A stretch of DNA of 64,000 nucleotides from Petrolisthes cinctipes. Taxonomy: Eukaryota > Arthropoda > Malacostraca > Decapoda > Porcellanidae. The stretch covers positions 4,157,501 to 4,221,500 of the forward strand of contig JAWQEG010000166.1 of NCBI GenBank assembly GCA_033782935.1. The letters run 5' to 3'. The notes beneath the pieces were generated by a model. The model saw only the letters and a list, made by a program, of their open reading frames with translations. It was not told where the DNA came from and did not search any database. Both the position numbers and the translations under genes were made by a program. Shown here piece after piece: positions 35,997-46,879 of this stretch; position 1 is the first letter of the stretch; each line of letters opens with the position of its first letter.

Positions 35997-36408
35997 TGTC
36001 GCGGAACACGTCTCAGTCAACATCTACGCTCTTCGCTGCTACGCTATGGTATTGTGTCGCGTGTTCCTGCTAATTTTTTCTTTTGTGTTCTAGTGGCTAG
36101 CCTGCTTTGCAGATGTATCATGTGTGTTTTCTAGGAGGGTTTTAGGTGTTTATGGGGTTTTTTTCTTCGTTAGGACTTAGTTCTTTTCCTTAAGCGAAGG
36201 GGGCTTTTCAGCCCCTGTTTTCGGAGTTTTTCTACTTCTGTCCCCCCTTTCACTGTCCCTCCTGCCACTAGTACATGCTTCGTGTGTATTTTATCGGGGT
36301 TTCTGGGGTTTTTTAGCGAGGTTAGTGGGCGCCACGTGGGACTTCTCCGCCCCACGTGGTGAGCACATGGGGTCTTTGCAGCCCTTCCTCTTGCCTTCCC
36401 CGATTATT

Positions 36409-39170
36409 ATGTGTCCCCTCTCGGTAAGGGGGAGTGAGAATTGTGCCCTGGTTCTCTCTTCCTCTCCCGGGCGGGGGTTTTTTATTTTATTTTTGGGGTT
36501 TTTCCACTATTTTCAGCCTGGAGTGTTTCTTCTCAGGCTATCGGGTCCCCTCCTACCCCTCCTTCTGGTTCTTTCTGTCCGGGGGGCCCTTATTTACCCG
36601 CTCCATGTGGCGGACGGTTTTGGTTTTACGGGGTTTTTCCCTGGGCGGCTGCGCGAGTGTGGGGGATCGTGTCCTGGTCCCCAGGTTCAGCGGGCGTGTC
36701 CCGCGCTTCTTTCCTTCGGGGAGGATGGGTTTCGTGTCTTCTGTGTTCCAGTGTTTGCACGTGGTAACCCCTTGTTTGTGTATTCTTTTCTCCCCCAGCC
36801 TACTCGTGCCCTTTGTGCTGCCTCAGGATGTACCGTGCGGGTCTCGCCTGACGGACACCTGCACTGTTCACCTCACGCACCCTGCTTCACTCCCTTGGGT
36901 TACGACTCTTTGGCGTGTGGTGTGTGCCGCCCCTGGGCTGAGTTGTGTCGGGTTACCTCCCCTTCTGCCCGCTCCAAGCTCCCTGCCCTTGCTTCTCTTC
37001 GTATGGCGTGGACGAGGGCTAGGAGAATGGCCCACAAACGAGACGGTTCTTCTTTGGCGTGGGTGGACCCGATTTTGGGAGCGGACCTGGGTTTATTCAG
37101 GACCCGTTACCCTTCTTCCTGTCTCTTGGAGTCTCAGGGGCTAGAACCTCCTGAGGCCCGAGAGATTGAGCCTCCTTCCCTAGGCGGTACTACGACTCCT
37201 TCTCGGGGCTTATCCCCCCGGGAAACGAGCGAGTCTGTCGCGCTGGTTCTCCCGACTGCCTCACCGGTACAAGGGCCCAGCAGGGAACCCCCAGCTTCGC
37301 CTCCTGCTAGAGCTGGCTCCTCAGGCCTCTCTAGAGGACGCAAGCGTTCAGCTAAGAGGTCCCGCCACTCCAGGAAGTCCCGTGCTCGTCGCCGTTCTCC
37401 TTCCTCCTCTTCTTCGTCGTCCTCTTCCTCTTCTTCGTCGTCGGGGAGCTCTCCTTCGCCCGCCCGCAATTCCCGTAAGGGTAAGCGGGGGGGGGACAGC
37501 CCCTCGTCGAGGAAGATTGTTAAGATCTTCCACGCCCTTATTCCTCACGCTTTTCCTGGGGCTTCCGTCGCGCAGCCTCCGGCTGTCGCTACGGAACCCG
37601 CTCCTGTTCCCCCGCCTCCCGCTGCTGCTCCCGTCGAGGGCGCGAGTCCTCCCGGGGATGTGGGAGTCCTTTTCGTGCCTCCCGTTTCCCCGAGGCTCGA
37701 GTCTCCGTCGGGGGACGTAGCTGAGGAGTTGGTTACCTCCGCACCTCCGTCCCCGTCACCCCCTCCTTCGGGAGACGGATACCTTCCCTACTCTTGGTCT
37801 CTTCTCCCTCCTACCTGGACCCACTCTTCGGAGGAGGGCAGACTGGTGGCTTGGTCTCCGGACACGGCTCAACCAGACGTGTGGATCCGGAGGGATGACG
37901 TCGTGGTGAAGTGGGGGGCGGATGAGAAGGGCGAGGCTATTCCCTTCTACAAGGTCCGTCCTATCTCAGCGCCCGTACCCACTTCATCTAGGGTGTCCTC
38001 TGCGGCGACCCTGGACGCGATGGGTTTCCTGGTGGAGTACAGCCAGCTACACTTGTCCGGGGCTTGGAGGATTGACCGCTCCCACGGTAACACGGCTCTC
38101 CTCCTTTCCCCGGACGCGTACTTCCCGGGGGATAAGGGCGAAGGGGACCTGGACATTCCAGCCCTTCTCCTTAAGTCCCTGGACCACCAGAGAAACAACG
38201 CGCCCAGGAAGCCCCCTCCTCCGTCTTTCCCCGTCATCCTCCCTCATTCCCGGGCCCCCCCGGGCTTGAGGGAGTGCCTGTGGAAGACGGAGAAGGAGCC
38301 CCCAGGTCCCCTATCAGCTGAAGGAGCCCGATGGCAAGTTGCGACAGGCGGAGTCTGCTACCCGTCTAGAGTTGGCCCACACCATCTCCACGGGAGCAGC
38401 CGCCTCGTTGATTAGGGACTGCCTCAACGCCCTAACCAACTCCTACCACGAGATGTCGGGTGTACAGCTAGCGTGAGTACCTTACTCGTGTGTCATGTTT
38501 TTTAGGGATACTGGGTAGAGGGTCTCTCTGTTACTCCCGGGTACTTATCCCCGGGTTCGCTCGGTTTTTTCCTTGTTTACCCCTTACAGTGACACCCTCT
38601 CTTCCATGGCCACCGTGATGGAGGGCGTGGCGGCGATGACGACCCACTTCATGCGGGAGGAGGCGAAGGCGTTCGCCGAGGCGAGACTGGCAGCCCGCCA
38701 GGCGGCGGCTAAATCTGCGCCGGAGATGGCACAGAGGGGAGTGGTGCGAGCTGCCCCCTTGTCCCCCGCCCTCTTTGACCAACCGGCGACAGACACGATC
38801 TTCGCCTCCCTCCCAGCGGTAATCAATTTACCAAAACCCTCCACCTCCAAGTAAGTACCTCTCTTGTTCGTCTTACCCGAGTTGTCACGGGGGTGAAATG
38901 AAAGGATTTTCGGGTCTACTTTGGTTCCTAATCATTCTGTTTGTCCGTAGGCCACGTGCCCCACAGCCAGCCAGACCAGCCTACCAGCCCCGGAGGCCCT
39001 CCCAGCCCTCCAGGCTACCGAGGCCCTCCTATCCCACTCCCCCGAGAGCACACAACAGGCCCTCCCAGAGGGGCCAGCAGCCGTTTCGAGGAAGGGGACA
39101 GGGCTCCAAGTCCTACTCGAAGCCCAAGTCCTCCTTCAACCACCCCGCCCAGAAGGACCGCGCCACTTGA
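36409..39170 (+). CDS. gag: DIRS Gag-like protein, predicted in four exons; one frameshift
   Basis: Predicted exons are 36409-36423, 36799-38472, 38590-38850 and 38951-39170. Proposed introns have GTAAGG/CCCCCAG, GTGAGT/CTTACAG and GTAAGT/TCCGTAG borders, and the joins keep one frame at all three. Features: Cys/His-rich N-terminus (LCAASGCTV, HCSPHAPCF, ACGVC), an Arg/Ser-rich stretch with a run of Ser at about 37380-37490, a conserved central domain (GFLVEYSQLHLSG ... DIPALLLKSLDHQ), then VPYQLKEPDGKL ... YHEMSGVQLA, Ala-rich helices and a basic GRGQGSKSY tail. A run of five C at 38299-38303 shifts the frame; four would restore it. The long uninterrupted frame from 36325 is an alternative start, but it reads through sequence that looks intronic. 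Function: RNA-binding structural protein, by analogy. Confidence 0.6.
38473..38589 (+). other. Predicted spliceosomal intron in DIRS gag
   Basis: 117 bp, GTGAGT...CCCTTACAG, phase 2. The downstream exon (DTLSSMATVMEGVAAMTTHF) is open only in the spliced frame. Confidence 0.7.
38851..38950 (+). other. Predicted spliceosomal intron in DIRS gag
   Basis: 100 bp, GTAAGT...TTTGTCCGTAG, phase 2. Unspliced reading gives an immediate stop (AAG TAA). Splicing continues into the basic tail. Confidence 0.7.
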
Positions 39171-40821
39171 GGGTCCCACTCTGGGCTGCCTCACAGGGTG
39201 GTCAGCAGCCTGGCCCACCCACGGCTGGGCAGCAAGGATAATTCGCCAGGGCCTGTCATGGCCCTGGATTACTGTTCCGGTGAGTAACTGTCATCTTTAC
39301 TTTCTGACATATGAATTATGCCTAATCCCGTCCTTGGGCTACCGTTAGGTCAAAATCAGATTTTCCCTTGCGGTCAAAATCTCTGCCTCTCCTGTCATTC
39401 ACCCCCCAACCACCCCCGGGTCCCTCGGGCCCCGGGGGATTAGGATTAACGGTACTCTCACTGACACCTGTCTTCTCCCGTTACAGCCACTACGTCTACC
39501 TCCTGCCTCAACCAAAGTGTCACTTTCGGTCGTCCCGCATGTGTTAGAAATGCGGGAAAAAGGGGTAGTGGAGCGGGCGACGGGAAGGGTCTTTCTTTCT
39601 CGTTTATTCACGGTCCCCAAAAAGGACCAGGGAAAAACGAGATTGGTGATGGACCTGAGCAAACTAAACAAATTCGTGAAAACGTTACATTTCAGGATTG
39701 TTTCGGTTGCTCAGGTCCGCACAGTTCTGAGGAAGGGAGACTGGTTAGCATCCCTGGATCTCAAGGATGCGTACTGGCACGTCCCGATCCACCCCAGGTT
39801 TCGCCGCTTTCTGGCCTTCCAGGTGGGGACCGAGACGTTCCAGTTTACCAGGCTCCCTTTCGGTCTTTCTCTAGCTCCGCGAGTCTTCACAAAACTCGTG
39901 AGGGTGGTGGCATCCCGTCTGGCAGAGGCGGGTGTCCCCACCCTCTTGTACCTGGACGATTGGTTGCTTCACGCCCCTTCCAAGGAGCAGGTAGCAAACA
40001 ACGTCCGGGTAGCGAGGGGAGTGCTAGAGGAAATGGGGTTCCTGTTGAACATCCCCAAGTCCTCTCTCACCCCCACTCGCAAGCTGTGTTGGCTAGGAAT
40101 AGAGTGGGACTCTCTTTCGGCCACCCTCTCTCTCGCTCCAGACAACGCCCGCCGGACCCTCCGCCACGTCCGCCAGGCGCATTTTTCCCGTACTTTCTCT
40201 CGCCGCCAGTGGGAATCATTGCTCGGGTCCCTAAATTTCGCGACCCCTGCGATGCCCCTGGGACGATTGAAACACAGGAGGCTGACGCGGGAGGTAAACC
40301 TCCACCTGTCCCCCGCACACAGGGACCTTCCCAGGCAAGTGTCCCCCTCTCTCCACCGCCTCCTTCGCCCCTGGCTACGTCCCGGTGCCCTGCGTCAGCG
40401 GGTCCCCTGGGTGTTCCCTCCCCCGGGGATCACGGTGGCGACAGACGCATCGGACGTAGGCTGGGGATACCAGTCTTGCCTGGGACATCAACGGTGCGGG
40501 GGATGGAAGGAAGGGGAAAGGCTACTGCACATCAACGCCCGGGAGTTGATGGTAGCGAAGGAATGGCTCAACAGACACCCTCAGTTTGCCAGGATAGGCG
40601 TCCGCTTCGATATGGACAACGTTGCGGCCGTGCAGTGCCTACAGAAACAGGGCACCGTACGGTCGGAAATACTCCTGTCCCTGTCAGAACAGATTTTCGC
40701 AATAGCGGCCAAGAGGGACATTCACCTCTCGGCCCGCTACGTGCCAGAGCGGGAGAACGATTGGGCGGACGCCCTATCCAGGTTCAGGGGGACGTCAGTC
40801 GAGTGGCCAGCACAGCCGTGA
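39171..40821 (+). CDS. DIRS reverse transcriptase and RNase H
   Basis: Main exon 39487-40821. An upstream exon ending at 39279 (GWAARIIRQGLSWPWITVP) joins in frame after removal of a GTGAGT...CGTTACAG intron (39280-39486). The true start codon is unclear and the frame overlaps the end of gag. Reverse transcriptase motifs, numbered from the GTG codon at 39517: FTVPKKDQGKTRLVMDLS (31-48), LDLKDAYWHVPI (80-91), LPFGLSLAPRVFTKL (113-127), YLDDWLL (145-151). RNase H: D310 in VATDASDVGWGY, E343 in NARELMVAKEW, D367 in FDMDN, D415/D418 in ENDWADALSR. The order and the LPFGL-APR-F signature are typical of DIRS and differ from LINE enzymes. No stop interrupts it. Confidence 0.85.
39280..39486 (+). other. 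Predicted spliceosomal intron before the DIRS RT domain
   Basis: 207 bp, GTGAGTAACTG...CTCCCGTTACAG, phase 0. It contains stops in all frames, so splicing or a downstream start is needed to make RT. Confidence 0.65.
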
Positions 40822-41969
40822 TTCGGAGAGTTGTCCCGGTGGTGCCCTCATCCCCTTCAGTTGGGATCGGCGTGCCTCTCCAGCACCCTGTCTGCACCAC
40901 TCCAAGCGTCACTGAAACTACACGCTTGGAGTTTCTACAGGGAGTCCTCAGCAAAAGGTTCACTAAGGAGACAGTGGACAAGATGTTGAGGGCTCATCGT
41001 CAGTCTTCGGTGCGACAATACGAATCGTGCTGGAAAAGATTCCAGGACTTCTTGCGAAGACACCCCTCCAGGGTCATCTCGGAGGACACAGTCCTGGAAT
41101 TCCTCACGTGGCTCGCCGATTCCACCAACAGGGCCCCGGCGACGGTGCTTGCGCATCACGCAGCCCTGTCTGATCCCCTCCTCCTGGGTTTTAACATTAA
41201 GGTTTCGGAGAGGCCTCTCTCTCTCCTGAGGATGGGGATTCGGGCGGGGACCGCACCTCACCGGGCCCAGACACCCTCCTGGTCCCTTCATCGTGTCCTT
41301 TCCTACCTGACCTTCGAGGGGGTCCCTCTGGAGGTTTGTCACCTCCTCCAGAAAGCTCTCTTCCTGCTCGCCTTAGCTACGGGTTACAGGGCTTCTCAGT
41401 TGGCAGCCCTGACCCGTCACACAGCCTTTTCTTCAGTAACCCCTAACCTTACTTCCTTAACCATTTCCCCCTCTCCTGCTTTTCTAGCTAAGAACGAGCA
41501 GGCTGACGACAGAATTGGCCCTCTCGCAGTACCCTCGTTCCTGAGGGATGGAAATTTCCACCCCCTCTGCCCAGTCCACGCCTTTGTTGCATACGTGGAG
41601 GCGACGAGAGGGGCTTCTCCGGACCACCTCTTCTACAACTCTAGGTCCGGTAACCCTCTCTTCCCTAGGTCAATCGCTCGCCTTCTCTGCCGAGTGATAG
41701 AGAACGGGGATCCCGGACACGCCCCGAGGGCTCACAGCGTTAGGGGCGTGGCCGCCTCCCTCGCCTTCCTCAGGACTCACTCGGTGGAGAGGGTCAGGGA
41801 TTTGGGGGGCTGGGCGTCCACTTCCTCCTTCAGGACGAGGTACCTGTTCCACTCGCTCTCCCCTACCCCCTGTGTGGCTATGGGTACTCCACCTTCTATT
41901 CCCCAGGGTCCCCGCGGGAGACACATGGGGGGGAGGGGCCGCCCGAAGAGAAAAGGTCGGGTGATTTAA
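40440..41969 (+). CDS. DIRS tyrosine recombinase
   Basis: The frame overlaps the RNase H end in another register and is open from far upstream; the start codon is uncertain, so the given left edge is approximate. The recognisable core is 40983-41969: MLRAHRQSSVRQYESCWKRFQDFL (N-terminal core-binding helices), LLALATGYRASQLAALT (catalytic Arg), CPVHAFVAYVEAT, HSVRGVAASLAF (His-x-x-Arg box), and LGGWASTSSFRTRYLFHS (Trp plus nucleophilic Tyr). It would integrate the circular cDNA. The C-terminal tail is basic (GRPKRKGRVI). Intact, with no stop. An AATAAA lies at 42064-42069, about 95 bp after the stop. Confidence 0.85.
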   Translation, partial: DRRIGRRLGIPVLPGTSTVRGMEGRGKATAHQRPGVDGSEGMAQQTPSVCQDRRPLRYGQRCGRAVPTETGHRTVGNTPVPVRTDFRNSGQEGHSPLGPLRARAGERLGGRPIQVQGDVSRVASTAVIRRVVPVVPSSPSVGIGVPLQHPVCTTPSVTETTRLEFLQGVLSKRFTKETVDKMLRAHRQSSVRQYESCWKRFQDFLRRHPSRVISEDTVLEFLTWLADSTNRAPATVLAHHAALSDPLLLGFNIKVSERPLSLLRMGIRAGTAPHRAQTPSWSLHRVLSYLTFEGVPLEVCHLLQKALFLLALATGYRASQLAALTRHTAFSSVTPNLTSLTISPSPAFLAKNEQADDRIGPLAVPSFLRDGNFHPLCPVHAFVAYVEATRGASPDHLFYNSRSGNPLFPRSIARLLCRVIENGDPGHAPRAHSVRGVAASLAFLRTHSVERVRDLGGWASTSSFRTRYLFHSLSPTPCVAMGTPPSIPQGPRGRHMGGRGRPKRKGRVI

Positions 41970-42530
41970 GTCCCGTCACATCATCCCATACCTCATCCAC
42001 ATCTTGTACAGCTTCATACTCATCCCCATTCTTTACGTGTACATATGGTGAAAGAGAGACTAAAATAAATTACATTGTTACGGAATTCTTGTGTATTCAT
42101 TTTCCAAACAATTACTTTACTACGATGAGTGACAGGAGATATTATTACACAGGATATCTGGATCCTAGTGTCCTCCTTCATCCCCTCGGGATCACATTAC
42201 CTGAGCGAGGGCCATAGCCCTAACTCAGAAGACTTGAATAAGGGGGGGGGGGTTGCCATGTGCACCTCCCCCATCCTCTCCTAGGCCCGAACCCTCGAGT
42301 CTACCTATAAAGACTTTATGTGTAACAATTCTGGTCTATAACAGAATGGTCTACGGTTATATGGTATAAGCTACTTCTCCCCCACCATGGCTATTCACCT
42401 AGCCAGTGTCGGGAGGGGCGTTAGCTGCTGCCTCACCGGGCTCGGTTATCTTTCCTGCCCTCCGCTCTCAACCACTATTAACTAGCACGTGATTGCCTCC
42501 ACCTCACCTCCCACCTACCGCATCGCATGC

Positions 42531-42632
42531 ATAGCAAACAGCTGTGCTGGTTTCACTATACCAATAATAGTGCATTTGTCGCGGCTTCTAGCCGCTTAAA
42601 TTGTATTTATTGGTTGTGAAACCAGCACAGCT
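42531..42632. repeat. DIRS internal complementary region (circle-junction template)
   Basis: 42531-42567 is the reverse complement of the element's first 38 bp, and 42568-42632 is the reverse complement of its last 65 bp. The two halves meet at 42567/42568. In DIRS1 models this region templates completion of both ends to form a circle. Confidence 0.85.
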
Positions 42633-42685
42633 TCTACGGTCCCACCCACCTCCCGATGCGGCAGGCACTCACTTCTTTCTCATTG

Positions 42686-42895
42686 GAGTGGGCGAGCGGT
42701 ATTCAGCGGAGGAGGGGCTTAATACCTCACCTCACCACCACCAGGTGGATCCACTATCAGTACAGCGCCAGATTTGAATTTTATTTACTTCTGATGAACG
42801 TCACGGAATTGACCCTTCCAACCCAGATTATGCCTATACGGGGCCTGGGCTTGTGAAGGGGCCTATTCTATAGCAAACAGCTGTGCTGGTTTCAC
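42686..42895 (-). repeat. DIRS right inverted terminal repeat
   Basis: Reverse complement of the left ITR with one mismatch (GATCC versus GAGCC). It is extended outward by about 48 bp to 42943, including the AAGCGGCTAGAAGCCGC hairpin. Confidence 0.9.
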
Positions 42896-42943
42896 AACCA
42901 ATAAATACAATTTAAGCGGCTAGAAGCCGCGACAAATGCACTA

Positions 42944-43230
42944 ATATATCGTTTGTCTCCATCTACCAGCTGATCGGCGGATGAGGAACGAAAAGCCAAT
43001 CACAGCCTAGTAACTATAAGAGCATTATGCAGTTTAAAGATGTTGAGCTGCGGCCAGGCCCTTTCAACCAACCAACTAATAAAGGCATCTCTCTCTCTCT
43101 CTCTCTCTCTTAGTTTTATAGAGTAAATGCGTGCGTGTACACTCCCAAATTCTTTTACATGTGTGTGTGTTATTTTTGTAAGTTGTAGTCAATAAACTCT
43201 CTCTCTCTCTCTCTCTCTCATGGGATATGG
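42944..43230. other. Unique sequence with short (CT)n tracts
   Basis: CT at 43091-43110 and 43197-43219. No gene recognised. Confidence 0.5.
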
Positions 43231-43544
43231 AGTATGTATCTACTTTATAAATGGCACATTTTGTTTGTTTGCTCAGGAAGTACGGACGGGAAATGGGTCA
43301 TGCACACAATCACTCCCCTTTTCTTGCCCACAAAACTCTAAACTCTGGTCCTAATGTACTTTACACTCCTCCTTGTGAAAAAAATAAAAATTATGTAAAA
43401 TATTACTGCGAATTTAATAATAATATATTGGCTGGTGATATAACTACGTTGATTTGAAGGAATAATTGGGCTCTTTTCATCATCTTGTTTTCCCCAGGGA
43501 AACGCTAAGTACGTCAGCTAGTGTGGTATAAAGAAAATCGTGAA

Positions 43545-43720
43545 AGGGGTGAGGGAGGGGAAGAGAGTGGTAGAGGGAAAAAGAAGAGGAAGGAAGGAGG
43601 AAGATGGGTTGAAGATAAAGGAGGAAGGAAAGAGTTAAGGGAGGGAAGGAAGGGACGGGAGAAGAAAATATGAGAAAGATAGAGAGAGAGGTAGGGAAGG
43701 TAGAGAAGAAAGAAGACTGA
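43545..43720. repeat. Polypurine tract
   Basis: GA-rich, mostly GGAAGG and GAGGAA words. Confidence 0.8.
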
Positions 43721-44208
43721 TTAAAATGATTCATTATATTGGTTTCTTTTACACATAATAATACAAACTATTAGTGACAATAAAGCCAAGGTCCATTGGG
43801 ACGAGGCTCTTTTACTCACCTACCATTTCAAGTTGGAAGGGTGCGCAGCCTTTGTAGATGAAGGTGGCCACTTCCCTATGGGTTTCAGGGCCCGTCAATC
43901 ATCGTATTTTTTTGCAATTATCTTCCAAAGTAATTGCTGTATCGGATTGGTTCTTTGGCACAGTGTACAGTACATCACACCTCAACCAAATTTTTAGCAA
44001 TATAGTGCAATGGAAAATGTTACGGCTTTTTACTCTTGCAGATGAAGGGATCCACTAGTCAATATATTTATGTTATGGAGGGCCTCACATCGGGGTGGGT
44101 GTTACAGTGATGGGCTGAGTAAAACCTAACAGCAAAGTAATCTTTGTATTTCAAGCTTACGTAAAACATTGAGCAGCATAAAACGGCTTCACTGGAAAAT
44201 TATGTAAT

Positions 44209-44612
<404 letters not shown>

Positions 44613-44656
44613 AGTAAATAAACTTAAGGTTCCTTACATTATCATCCTAAACATTT

Positions 44657-45440
44657 GTTTTTTTTAATGTTACGACACCGGACATAGGCTTAATCAAACC
44701 CGTTTCCGTGGCCCAGGTCAACTGCTACACACACACACACACACGTCACGACTTCCGATCTGGTACCCAGCCACAGAGGGATGGAAGTGAGGGTAATTCC
44801 CAAATATTGCAGCTGTTATGGTACCAGTGAGGGTGTTATGGTACCAGTGAGGGTGTTATGGTACCAGTGAGGGTGTTATGGTACAAGTGAGGGTGTTATG
44901 GTACCAGTGAGGGTGTTATGGTACCAGTGACGGTGTTATGGTACCAGTGAGGGTGTTATGGTACCAGTGAGGGTGTTATGGTACCTGTGAGGGTGTTATA
45001 GTACTTGTGAGGGTGTTATGTTACCAGTGAGGGTGTTATGGTACAAGTTAGGGTGTTATGGTACCAGTGAGGATGTTATGGTACCAGTGAGAGTGTTACG
45101 GTACCAGTGTGGGTGTTATGGTACCAGTGAGGGTGTTATGGTACCAGTGAGGGTGTTATGGTACCAGTGAGTGTGTTATATTACCAGTGAGAGTGTTATG
45201 ATACAAGTGAGGGTGTTATGGTACCAGTGAGGGAGTTATGGTACCAGTGAGGGTATTATGGTACCAGTGAGGGTGCTATGGTACCAGTGAAGGTGTTTTA
45301 CGACGTTCGGTGGCCTTATAGTTAGTGCCTGAAACTCGAATCGTAACAGTAAATATTCTCAGGCCCTCACCTGAGAGGAATCGATCTCCCGACCTATTGG
45401 TTACTAGTCCAGAATACTAACCACTCGGAAATTGTTGCAT
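44657..45440 (-). mobile_element. SINE-VNTR composite family H, copy 1 (24 VNTR units)
   Basis: On the minus strand: a degenerate tRNA-like head (GAGTGGTTAG ... GGGAGATCGATTCC), a body, a 20 bp VNTR, a conserved 3' part (GGAATTACCCTCACTTCC ... CTGGGTACC), a CA/TG run, CCTGGGCCACGG and a short A-rich tail. The same layout is at 53772-54165 in the opposite orientation. Confidence 0.75.
44815..45300. repeat. 20 bp VNTR inside composite H
   Basis: 24 units of GGTGTTATGGTACCAGTGAG with about 0-3 substitutions per unit and no length change over 480 bp. The sister copy has 5 units. Confidence 0.95.
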
Positions 45441-45547
45441 ACTGATACATCCATTATTACCCTATTATGGCAATATACGATATATTAAAAACAAAACAAA
45501 ACACACTCACACATTCACGAGCAGAACCTCTTGGCCATCACTATATA

Positions 45548-45757
45548 CAGCCACAATCAAATAACCACCAACACTTTCCTTCCATCGTGCAAATAAATCA
45601 GTATCATATCAAAATATAATCATACAACACCTTACGTCAACTCAACCCCCTCAATTATTACTATAAGGTGCTGCAAAATCATACACGTGTTGTTCTTTAT
45701 CACCAAGATATTTAAGACGATGGAAGGAAAGTGTCGGTGGATATTTGATTTCGGCTG
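45548..45757 (+). mobile_element. MITE family A, copy 6
   Basis: TA-flanked, 210 bp. First member of a four-element train. Confidence 0.9.
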
Positions 45758-45759
45758 TA

Positions 45760-46188
45760 CAGTTGAGCAAGTAAAAAGTGCAATAAAATATGGCTGTATA
45801 TATAGCAATATCTTTATTAGCACCCCGTAGGGGAGTATTGCCTGCAGTGATGTGGGCAATACTTTAAGGGTTTTGACGCCCCTTCGGCACCAGCCATCCC
45901 CCTTCAGTTCTTCAACTGTCCCTCTTTTCATTTTATTTCCTTTCTGCTTGCTGTCACACTCTCTATCACTTTTATCTGGCGCTATATGACCTTGCTGTTG
46001 CGGCGCCTAATATCAGTCAATCAATCTTCACCACCACTCAAAGTTTAGCCAATCACGTTCCACTTTTCATTGGCTCTGGCTTCCCAATAATCTATTCATA
46101 AAGATACGAACGAGGGCTTACTACAAAGAAGAGCCAGATTCTGCCAAATACAACAATATTTTTCTTGCACTTTTTACTTGCTCAACTG
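45760..46188 (+). mobile_element. MITE family I, copy 1, carrying SINE F
   Basis: Ends CAGTTGAGCAAGTAAAAAGT and the inverse ACTTTTTACTTGCTCAACTG, TA on both sides. The left TA is shared with MITE A and the right TA with MITE E. SINE F (45821-46027) is inserted near the left end. Confidence 0.75.
45821..46027 (+). mobile_element. SINE family F, complete copy on plus strand
   Basis: Starts CACCCCGTAGGGGAGTATTG and ends GCGGCGCCTAATATC with an (AATC)-type tail. Target duplication not clear. Confidence 0.75.
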
Positions 46189-46190
46189 TA

Positions 46191-46401
46191 CACTCGAGCT
46201 CGTAAATTCGCGACCACCTCCTAAGATGTTTATGTCATTTGAGCTGGTAACACTGATTGGGGGAAGAATGAGAATTGGTGTAACATTGTAGAACGATATG
46301 ATACAATCTTTCACCTACAATGACACCTTCCCCACACAGTGTTACCAGCTCATATGACATAAATACTTTGGCACGTGGTCGCGAATTTACGAGCTCGAGT
46401 G
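46191..46401 (+). mobile_element. MITE family E, copy 1
   Basis: TA-flanked, TIRs CACTCGAGCTCGTAAATTCG and inverse, extending about 70 bp inward (ATGTCATTTGAGCTGGTAAC). Shares its right TA with copy 2. Confidence 0.8.
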
Positions 46402-46403
46402 TA

Positions 46404-46614
46404 CACACGAGCTAGTAAATTCGCGACCACGTGTCCAAATGTTTATGTCATATGAGCTGGTAACACTGTGTGGGGAAGGTGTCATTGTAGGTGAAAGATT
46501 GTATCATGTCCCTCTACTATATTCCACCTACTCTGATTCCTCCTCAACTAAATGTTACCAGCTCAAATGGCATAAACATCTAAGTACGTGGTCGCGAATT
46601 TACGAGCTCGGGTG
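46404..46614 (+). mobile_element. MITE family E, copy 2
   Basis: Immediately follows copy 1 across one TA (46402-46403). Same TIRs, partly different centre (CTACTATATTCCACCTACTC). Confidence 0.8.
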
Positions 46615-46639
46615 TACCACATATAGATATTTTCCGTGT

Positions 46640-46816
46640 ATGTCTCTAGGTCTCACACGGTGTACCCTTTATCGCCACCCTTGATTCTTGATGGGACTGT
46701 ATTGGAGGGGTCTGACAATTTGGTTATTCTGGGAGTTACATTTGATGCCAAGCTGACTCTTGAAAAGCATGTGCAGTCAATCTCGACGTCTGTCTCCCAA
46801 AAGTTGGGTATAATGT
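46640..46816 (+). mobile_element. LINE fragment in inverted orientation
   Basis: Encodes SHTVYPLSPPLILDGTVLEG ... VSQKLGIM, matching the minus-strand LINE at 48070-48250 almost exactly. Only about 180 bp, truncated at both ends. Confidence 0.75.
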
Positions 46817-46879
46817 GGGTATTGTGAAATAATATTGTCAGTGTTAATAATTAAATTACTAAATAATTAAAGTAAATAT

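Larger units (their letters stand above)
35776..42943 (+). mobile_element. DIRS-like tyrosine-recombinase retrotransposon, structurally complete
   Basis: 7,168 bp. Inverted terminal repeats (35787-35996 and 42686-42895) are 210 bp with a single mismatch, and each has its own outer extension. An internal complementary region at 42531-42632 is the reverse complement of the two outer ends fused head to tail. Gag, RT-RNase H and tyrosine recombinase genes lie in that order on the plus strand, with overlapping reading frames and predicted introns. There is no DDE integrase, aspartic protease or target duplication, as expected for DIRS1 elements, which integrate a circular DNA by recombinase. GC content is clearly higher than in the surroundings. 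Confidence 0.9.

Noticed and set aside
36325..36408. Start of DIRS gag at 36325
   Set aside because: The upstream part lacks Gag-like sequence and the ATG at 36409 followed by a GT-AG intron gives a more plausible N-terminus; not proven.
36170..38250. Minus-strand frames in the DIRS gag region
   Set aside because: GC-rich antisense shadows; the plus strand carries the recognisable protein.
44815..45300. CRISPR-like regular array (20 bp units)
   Set aside because: No alternation of repeat and unique spacer, eukaryotic context, and the array is part of a SINE-like composite.
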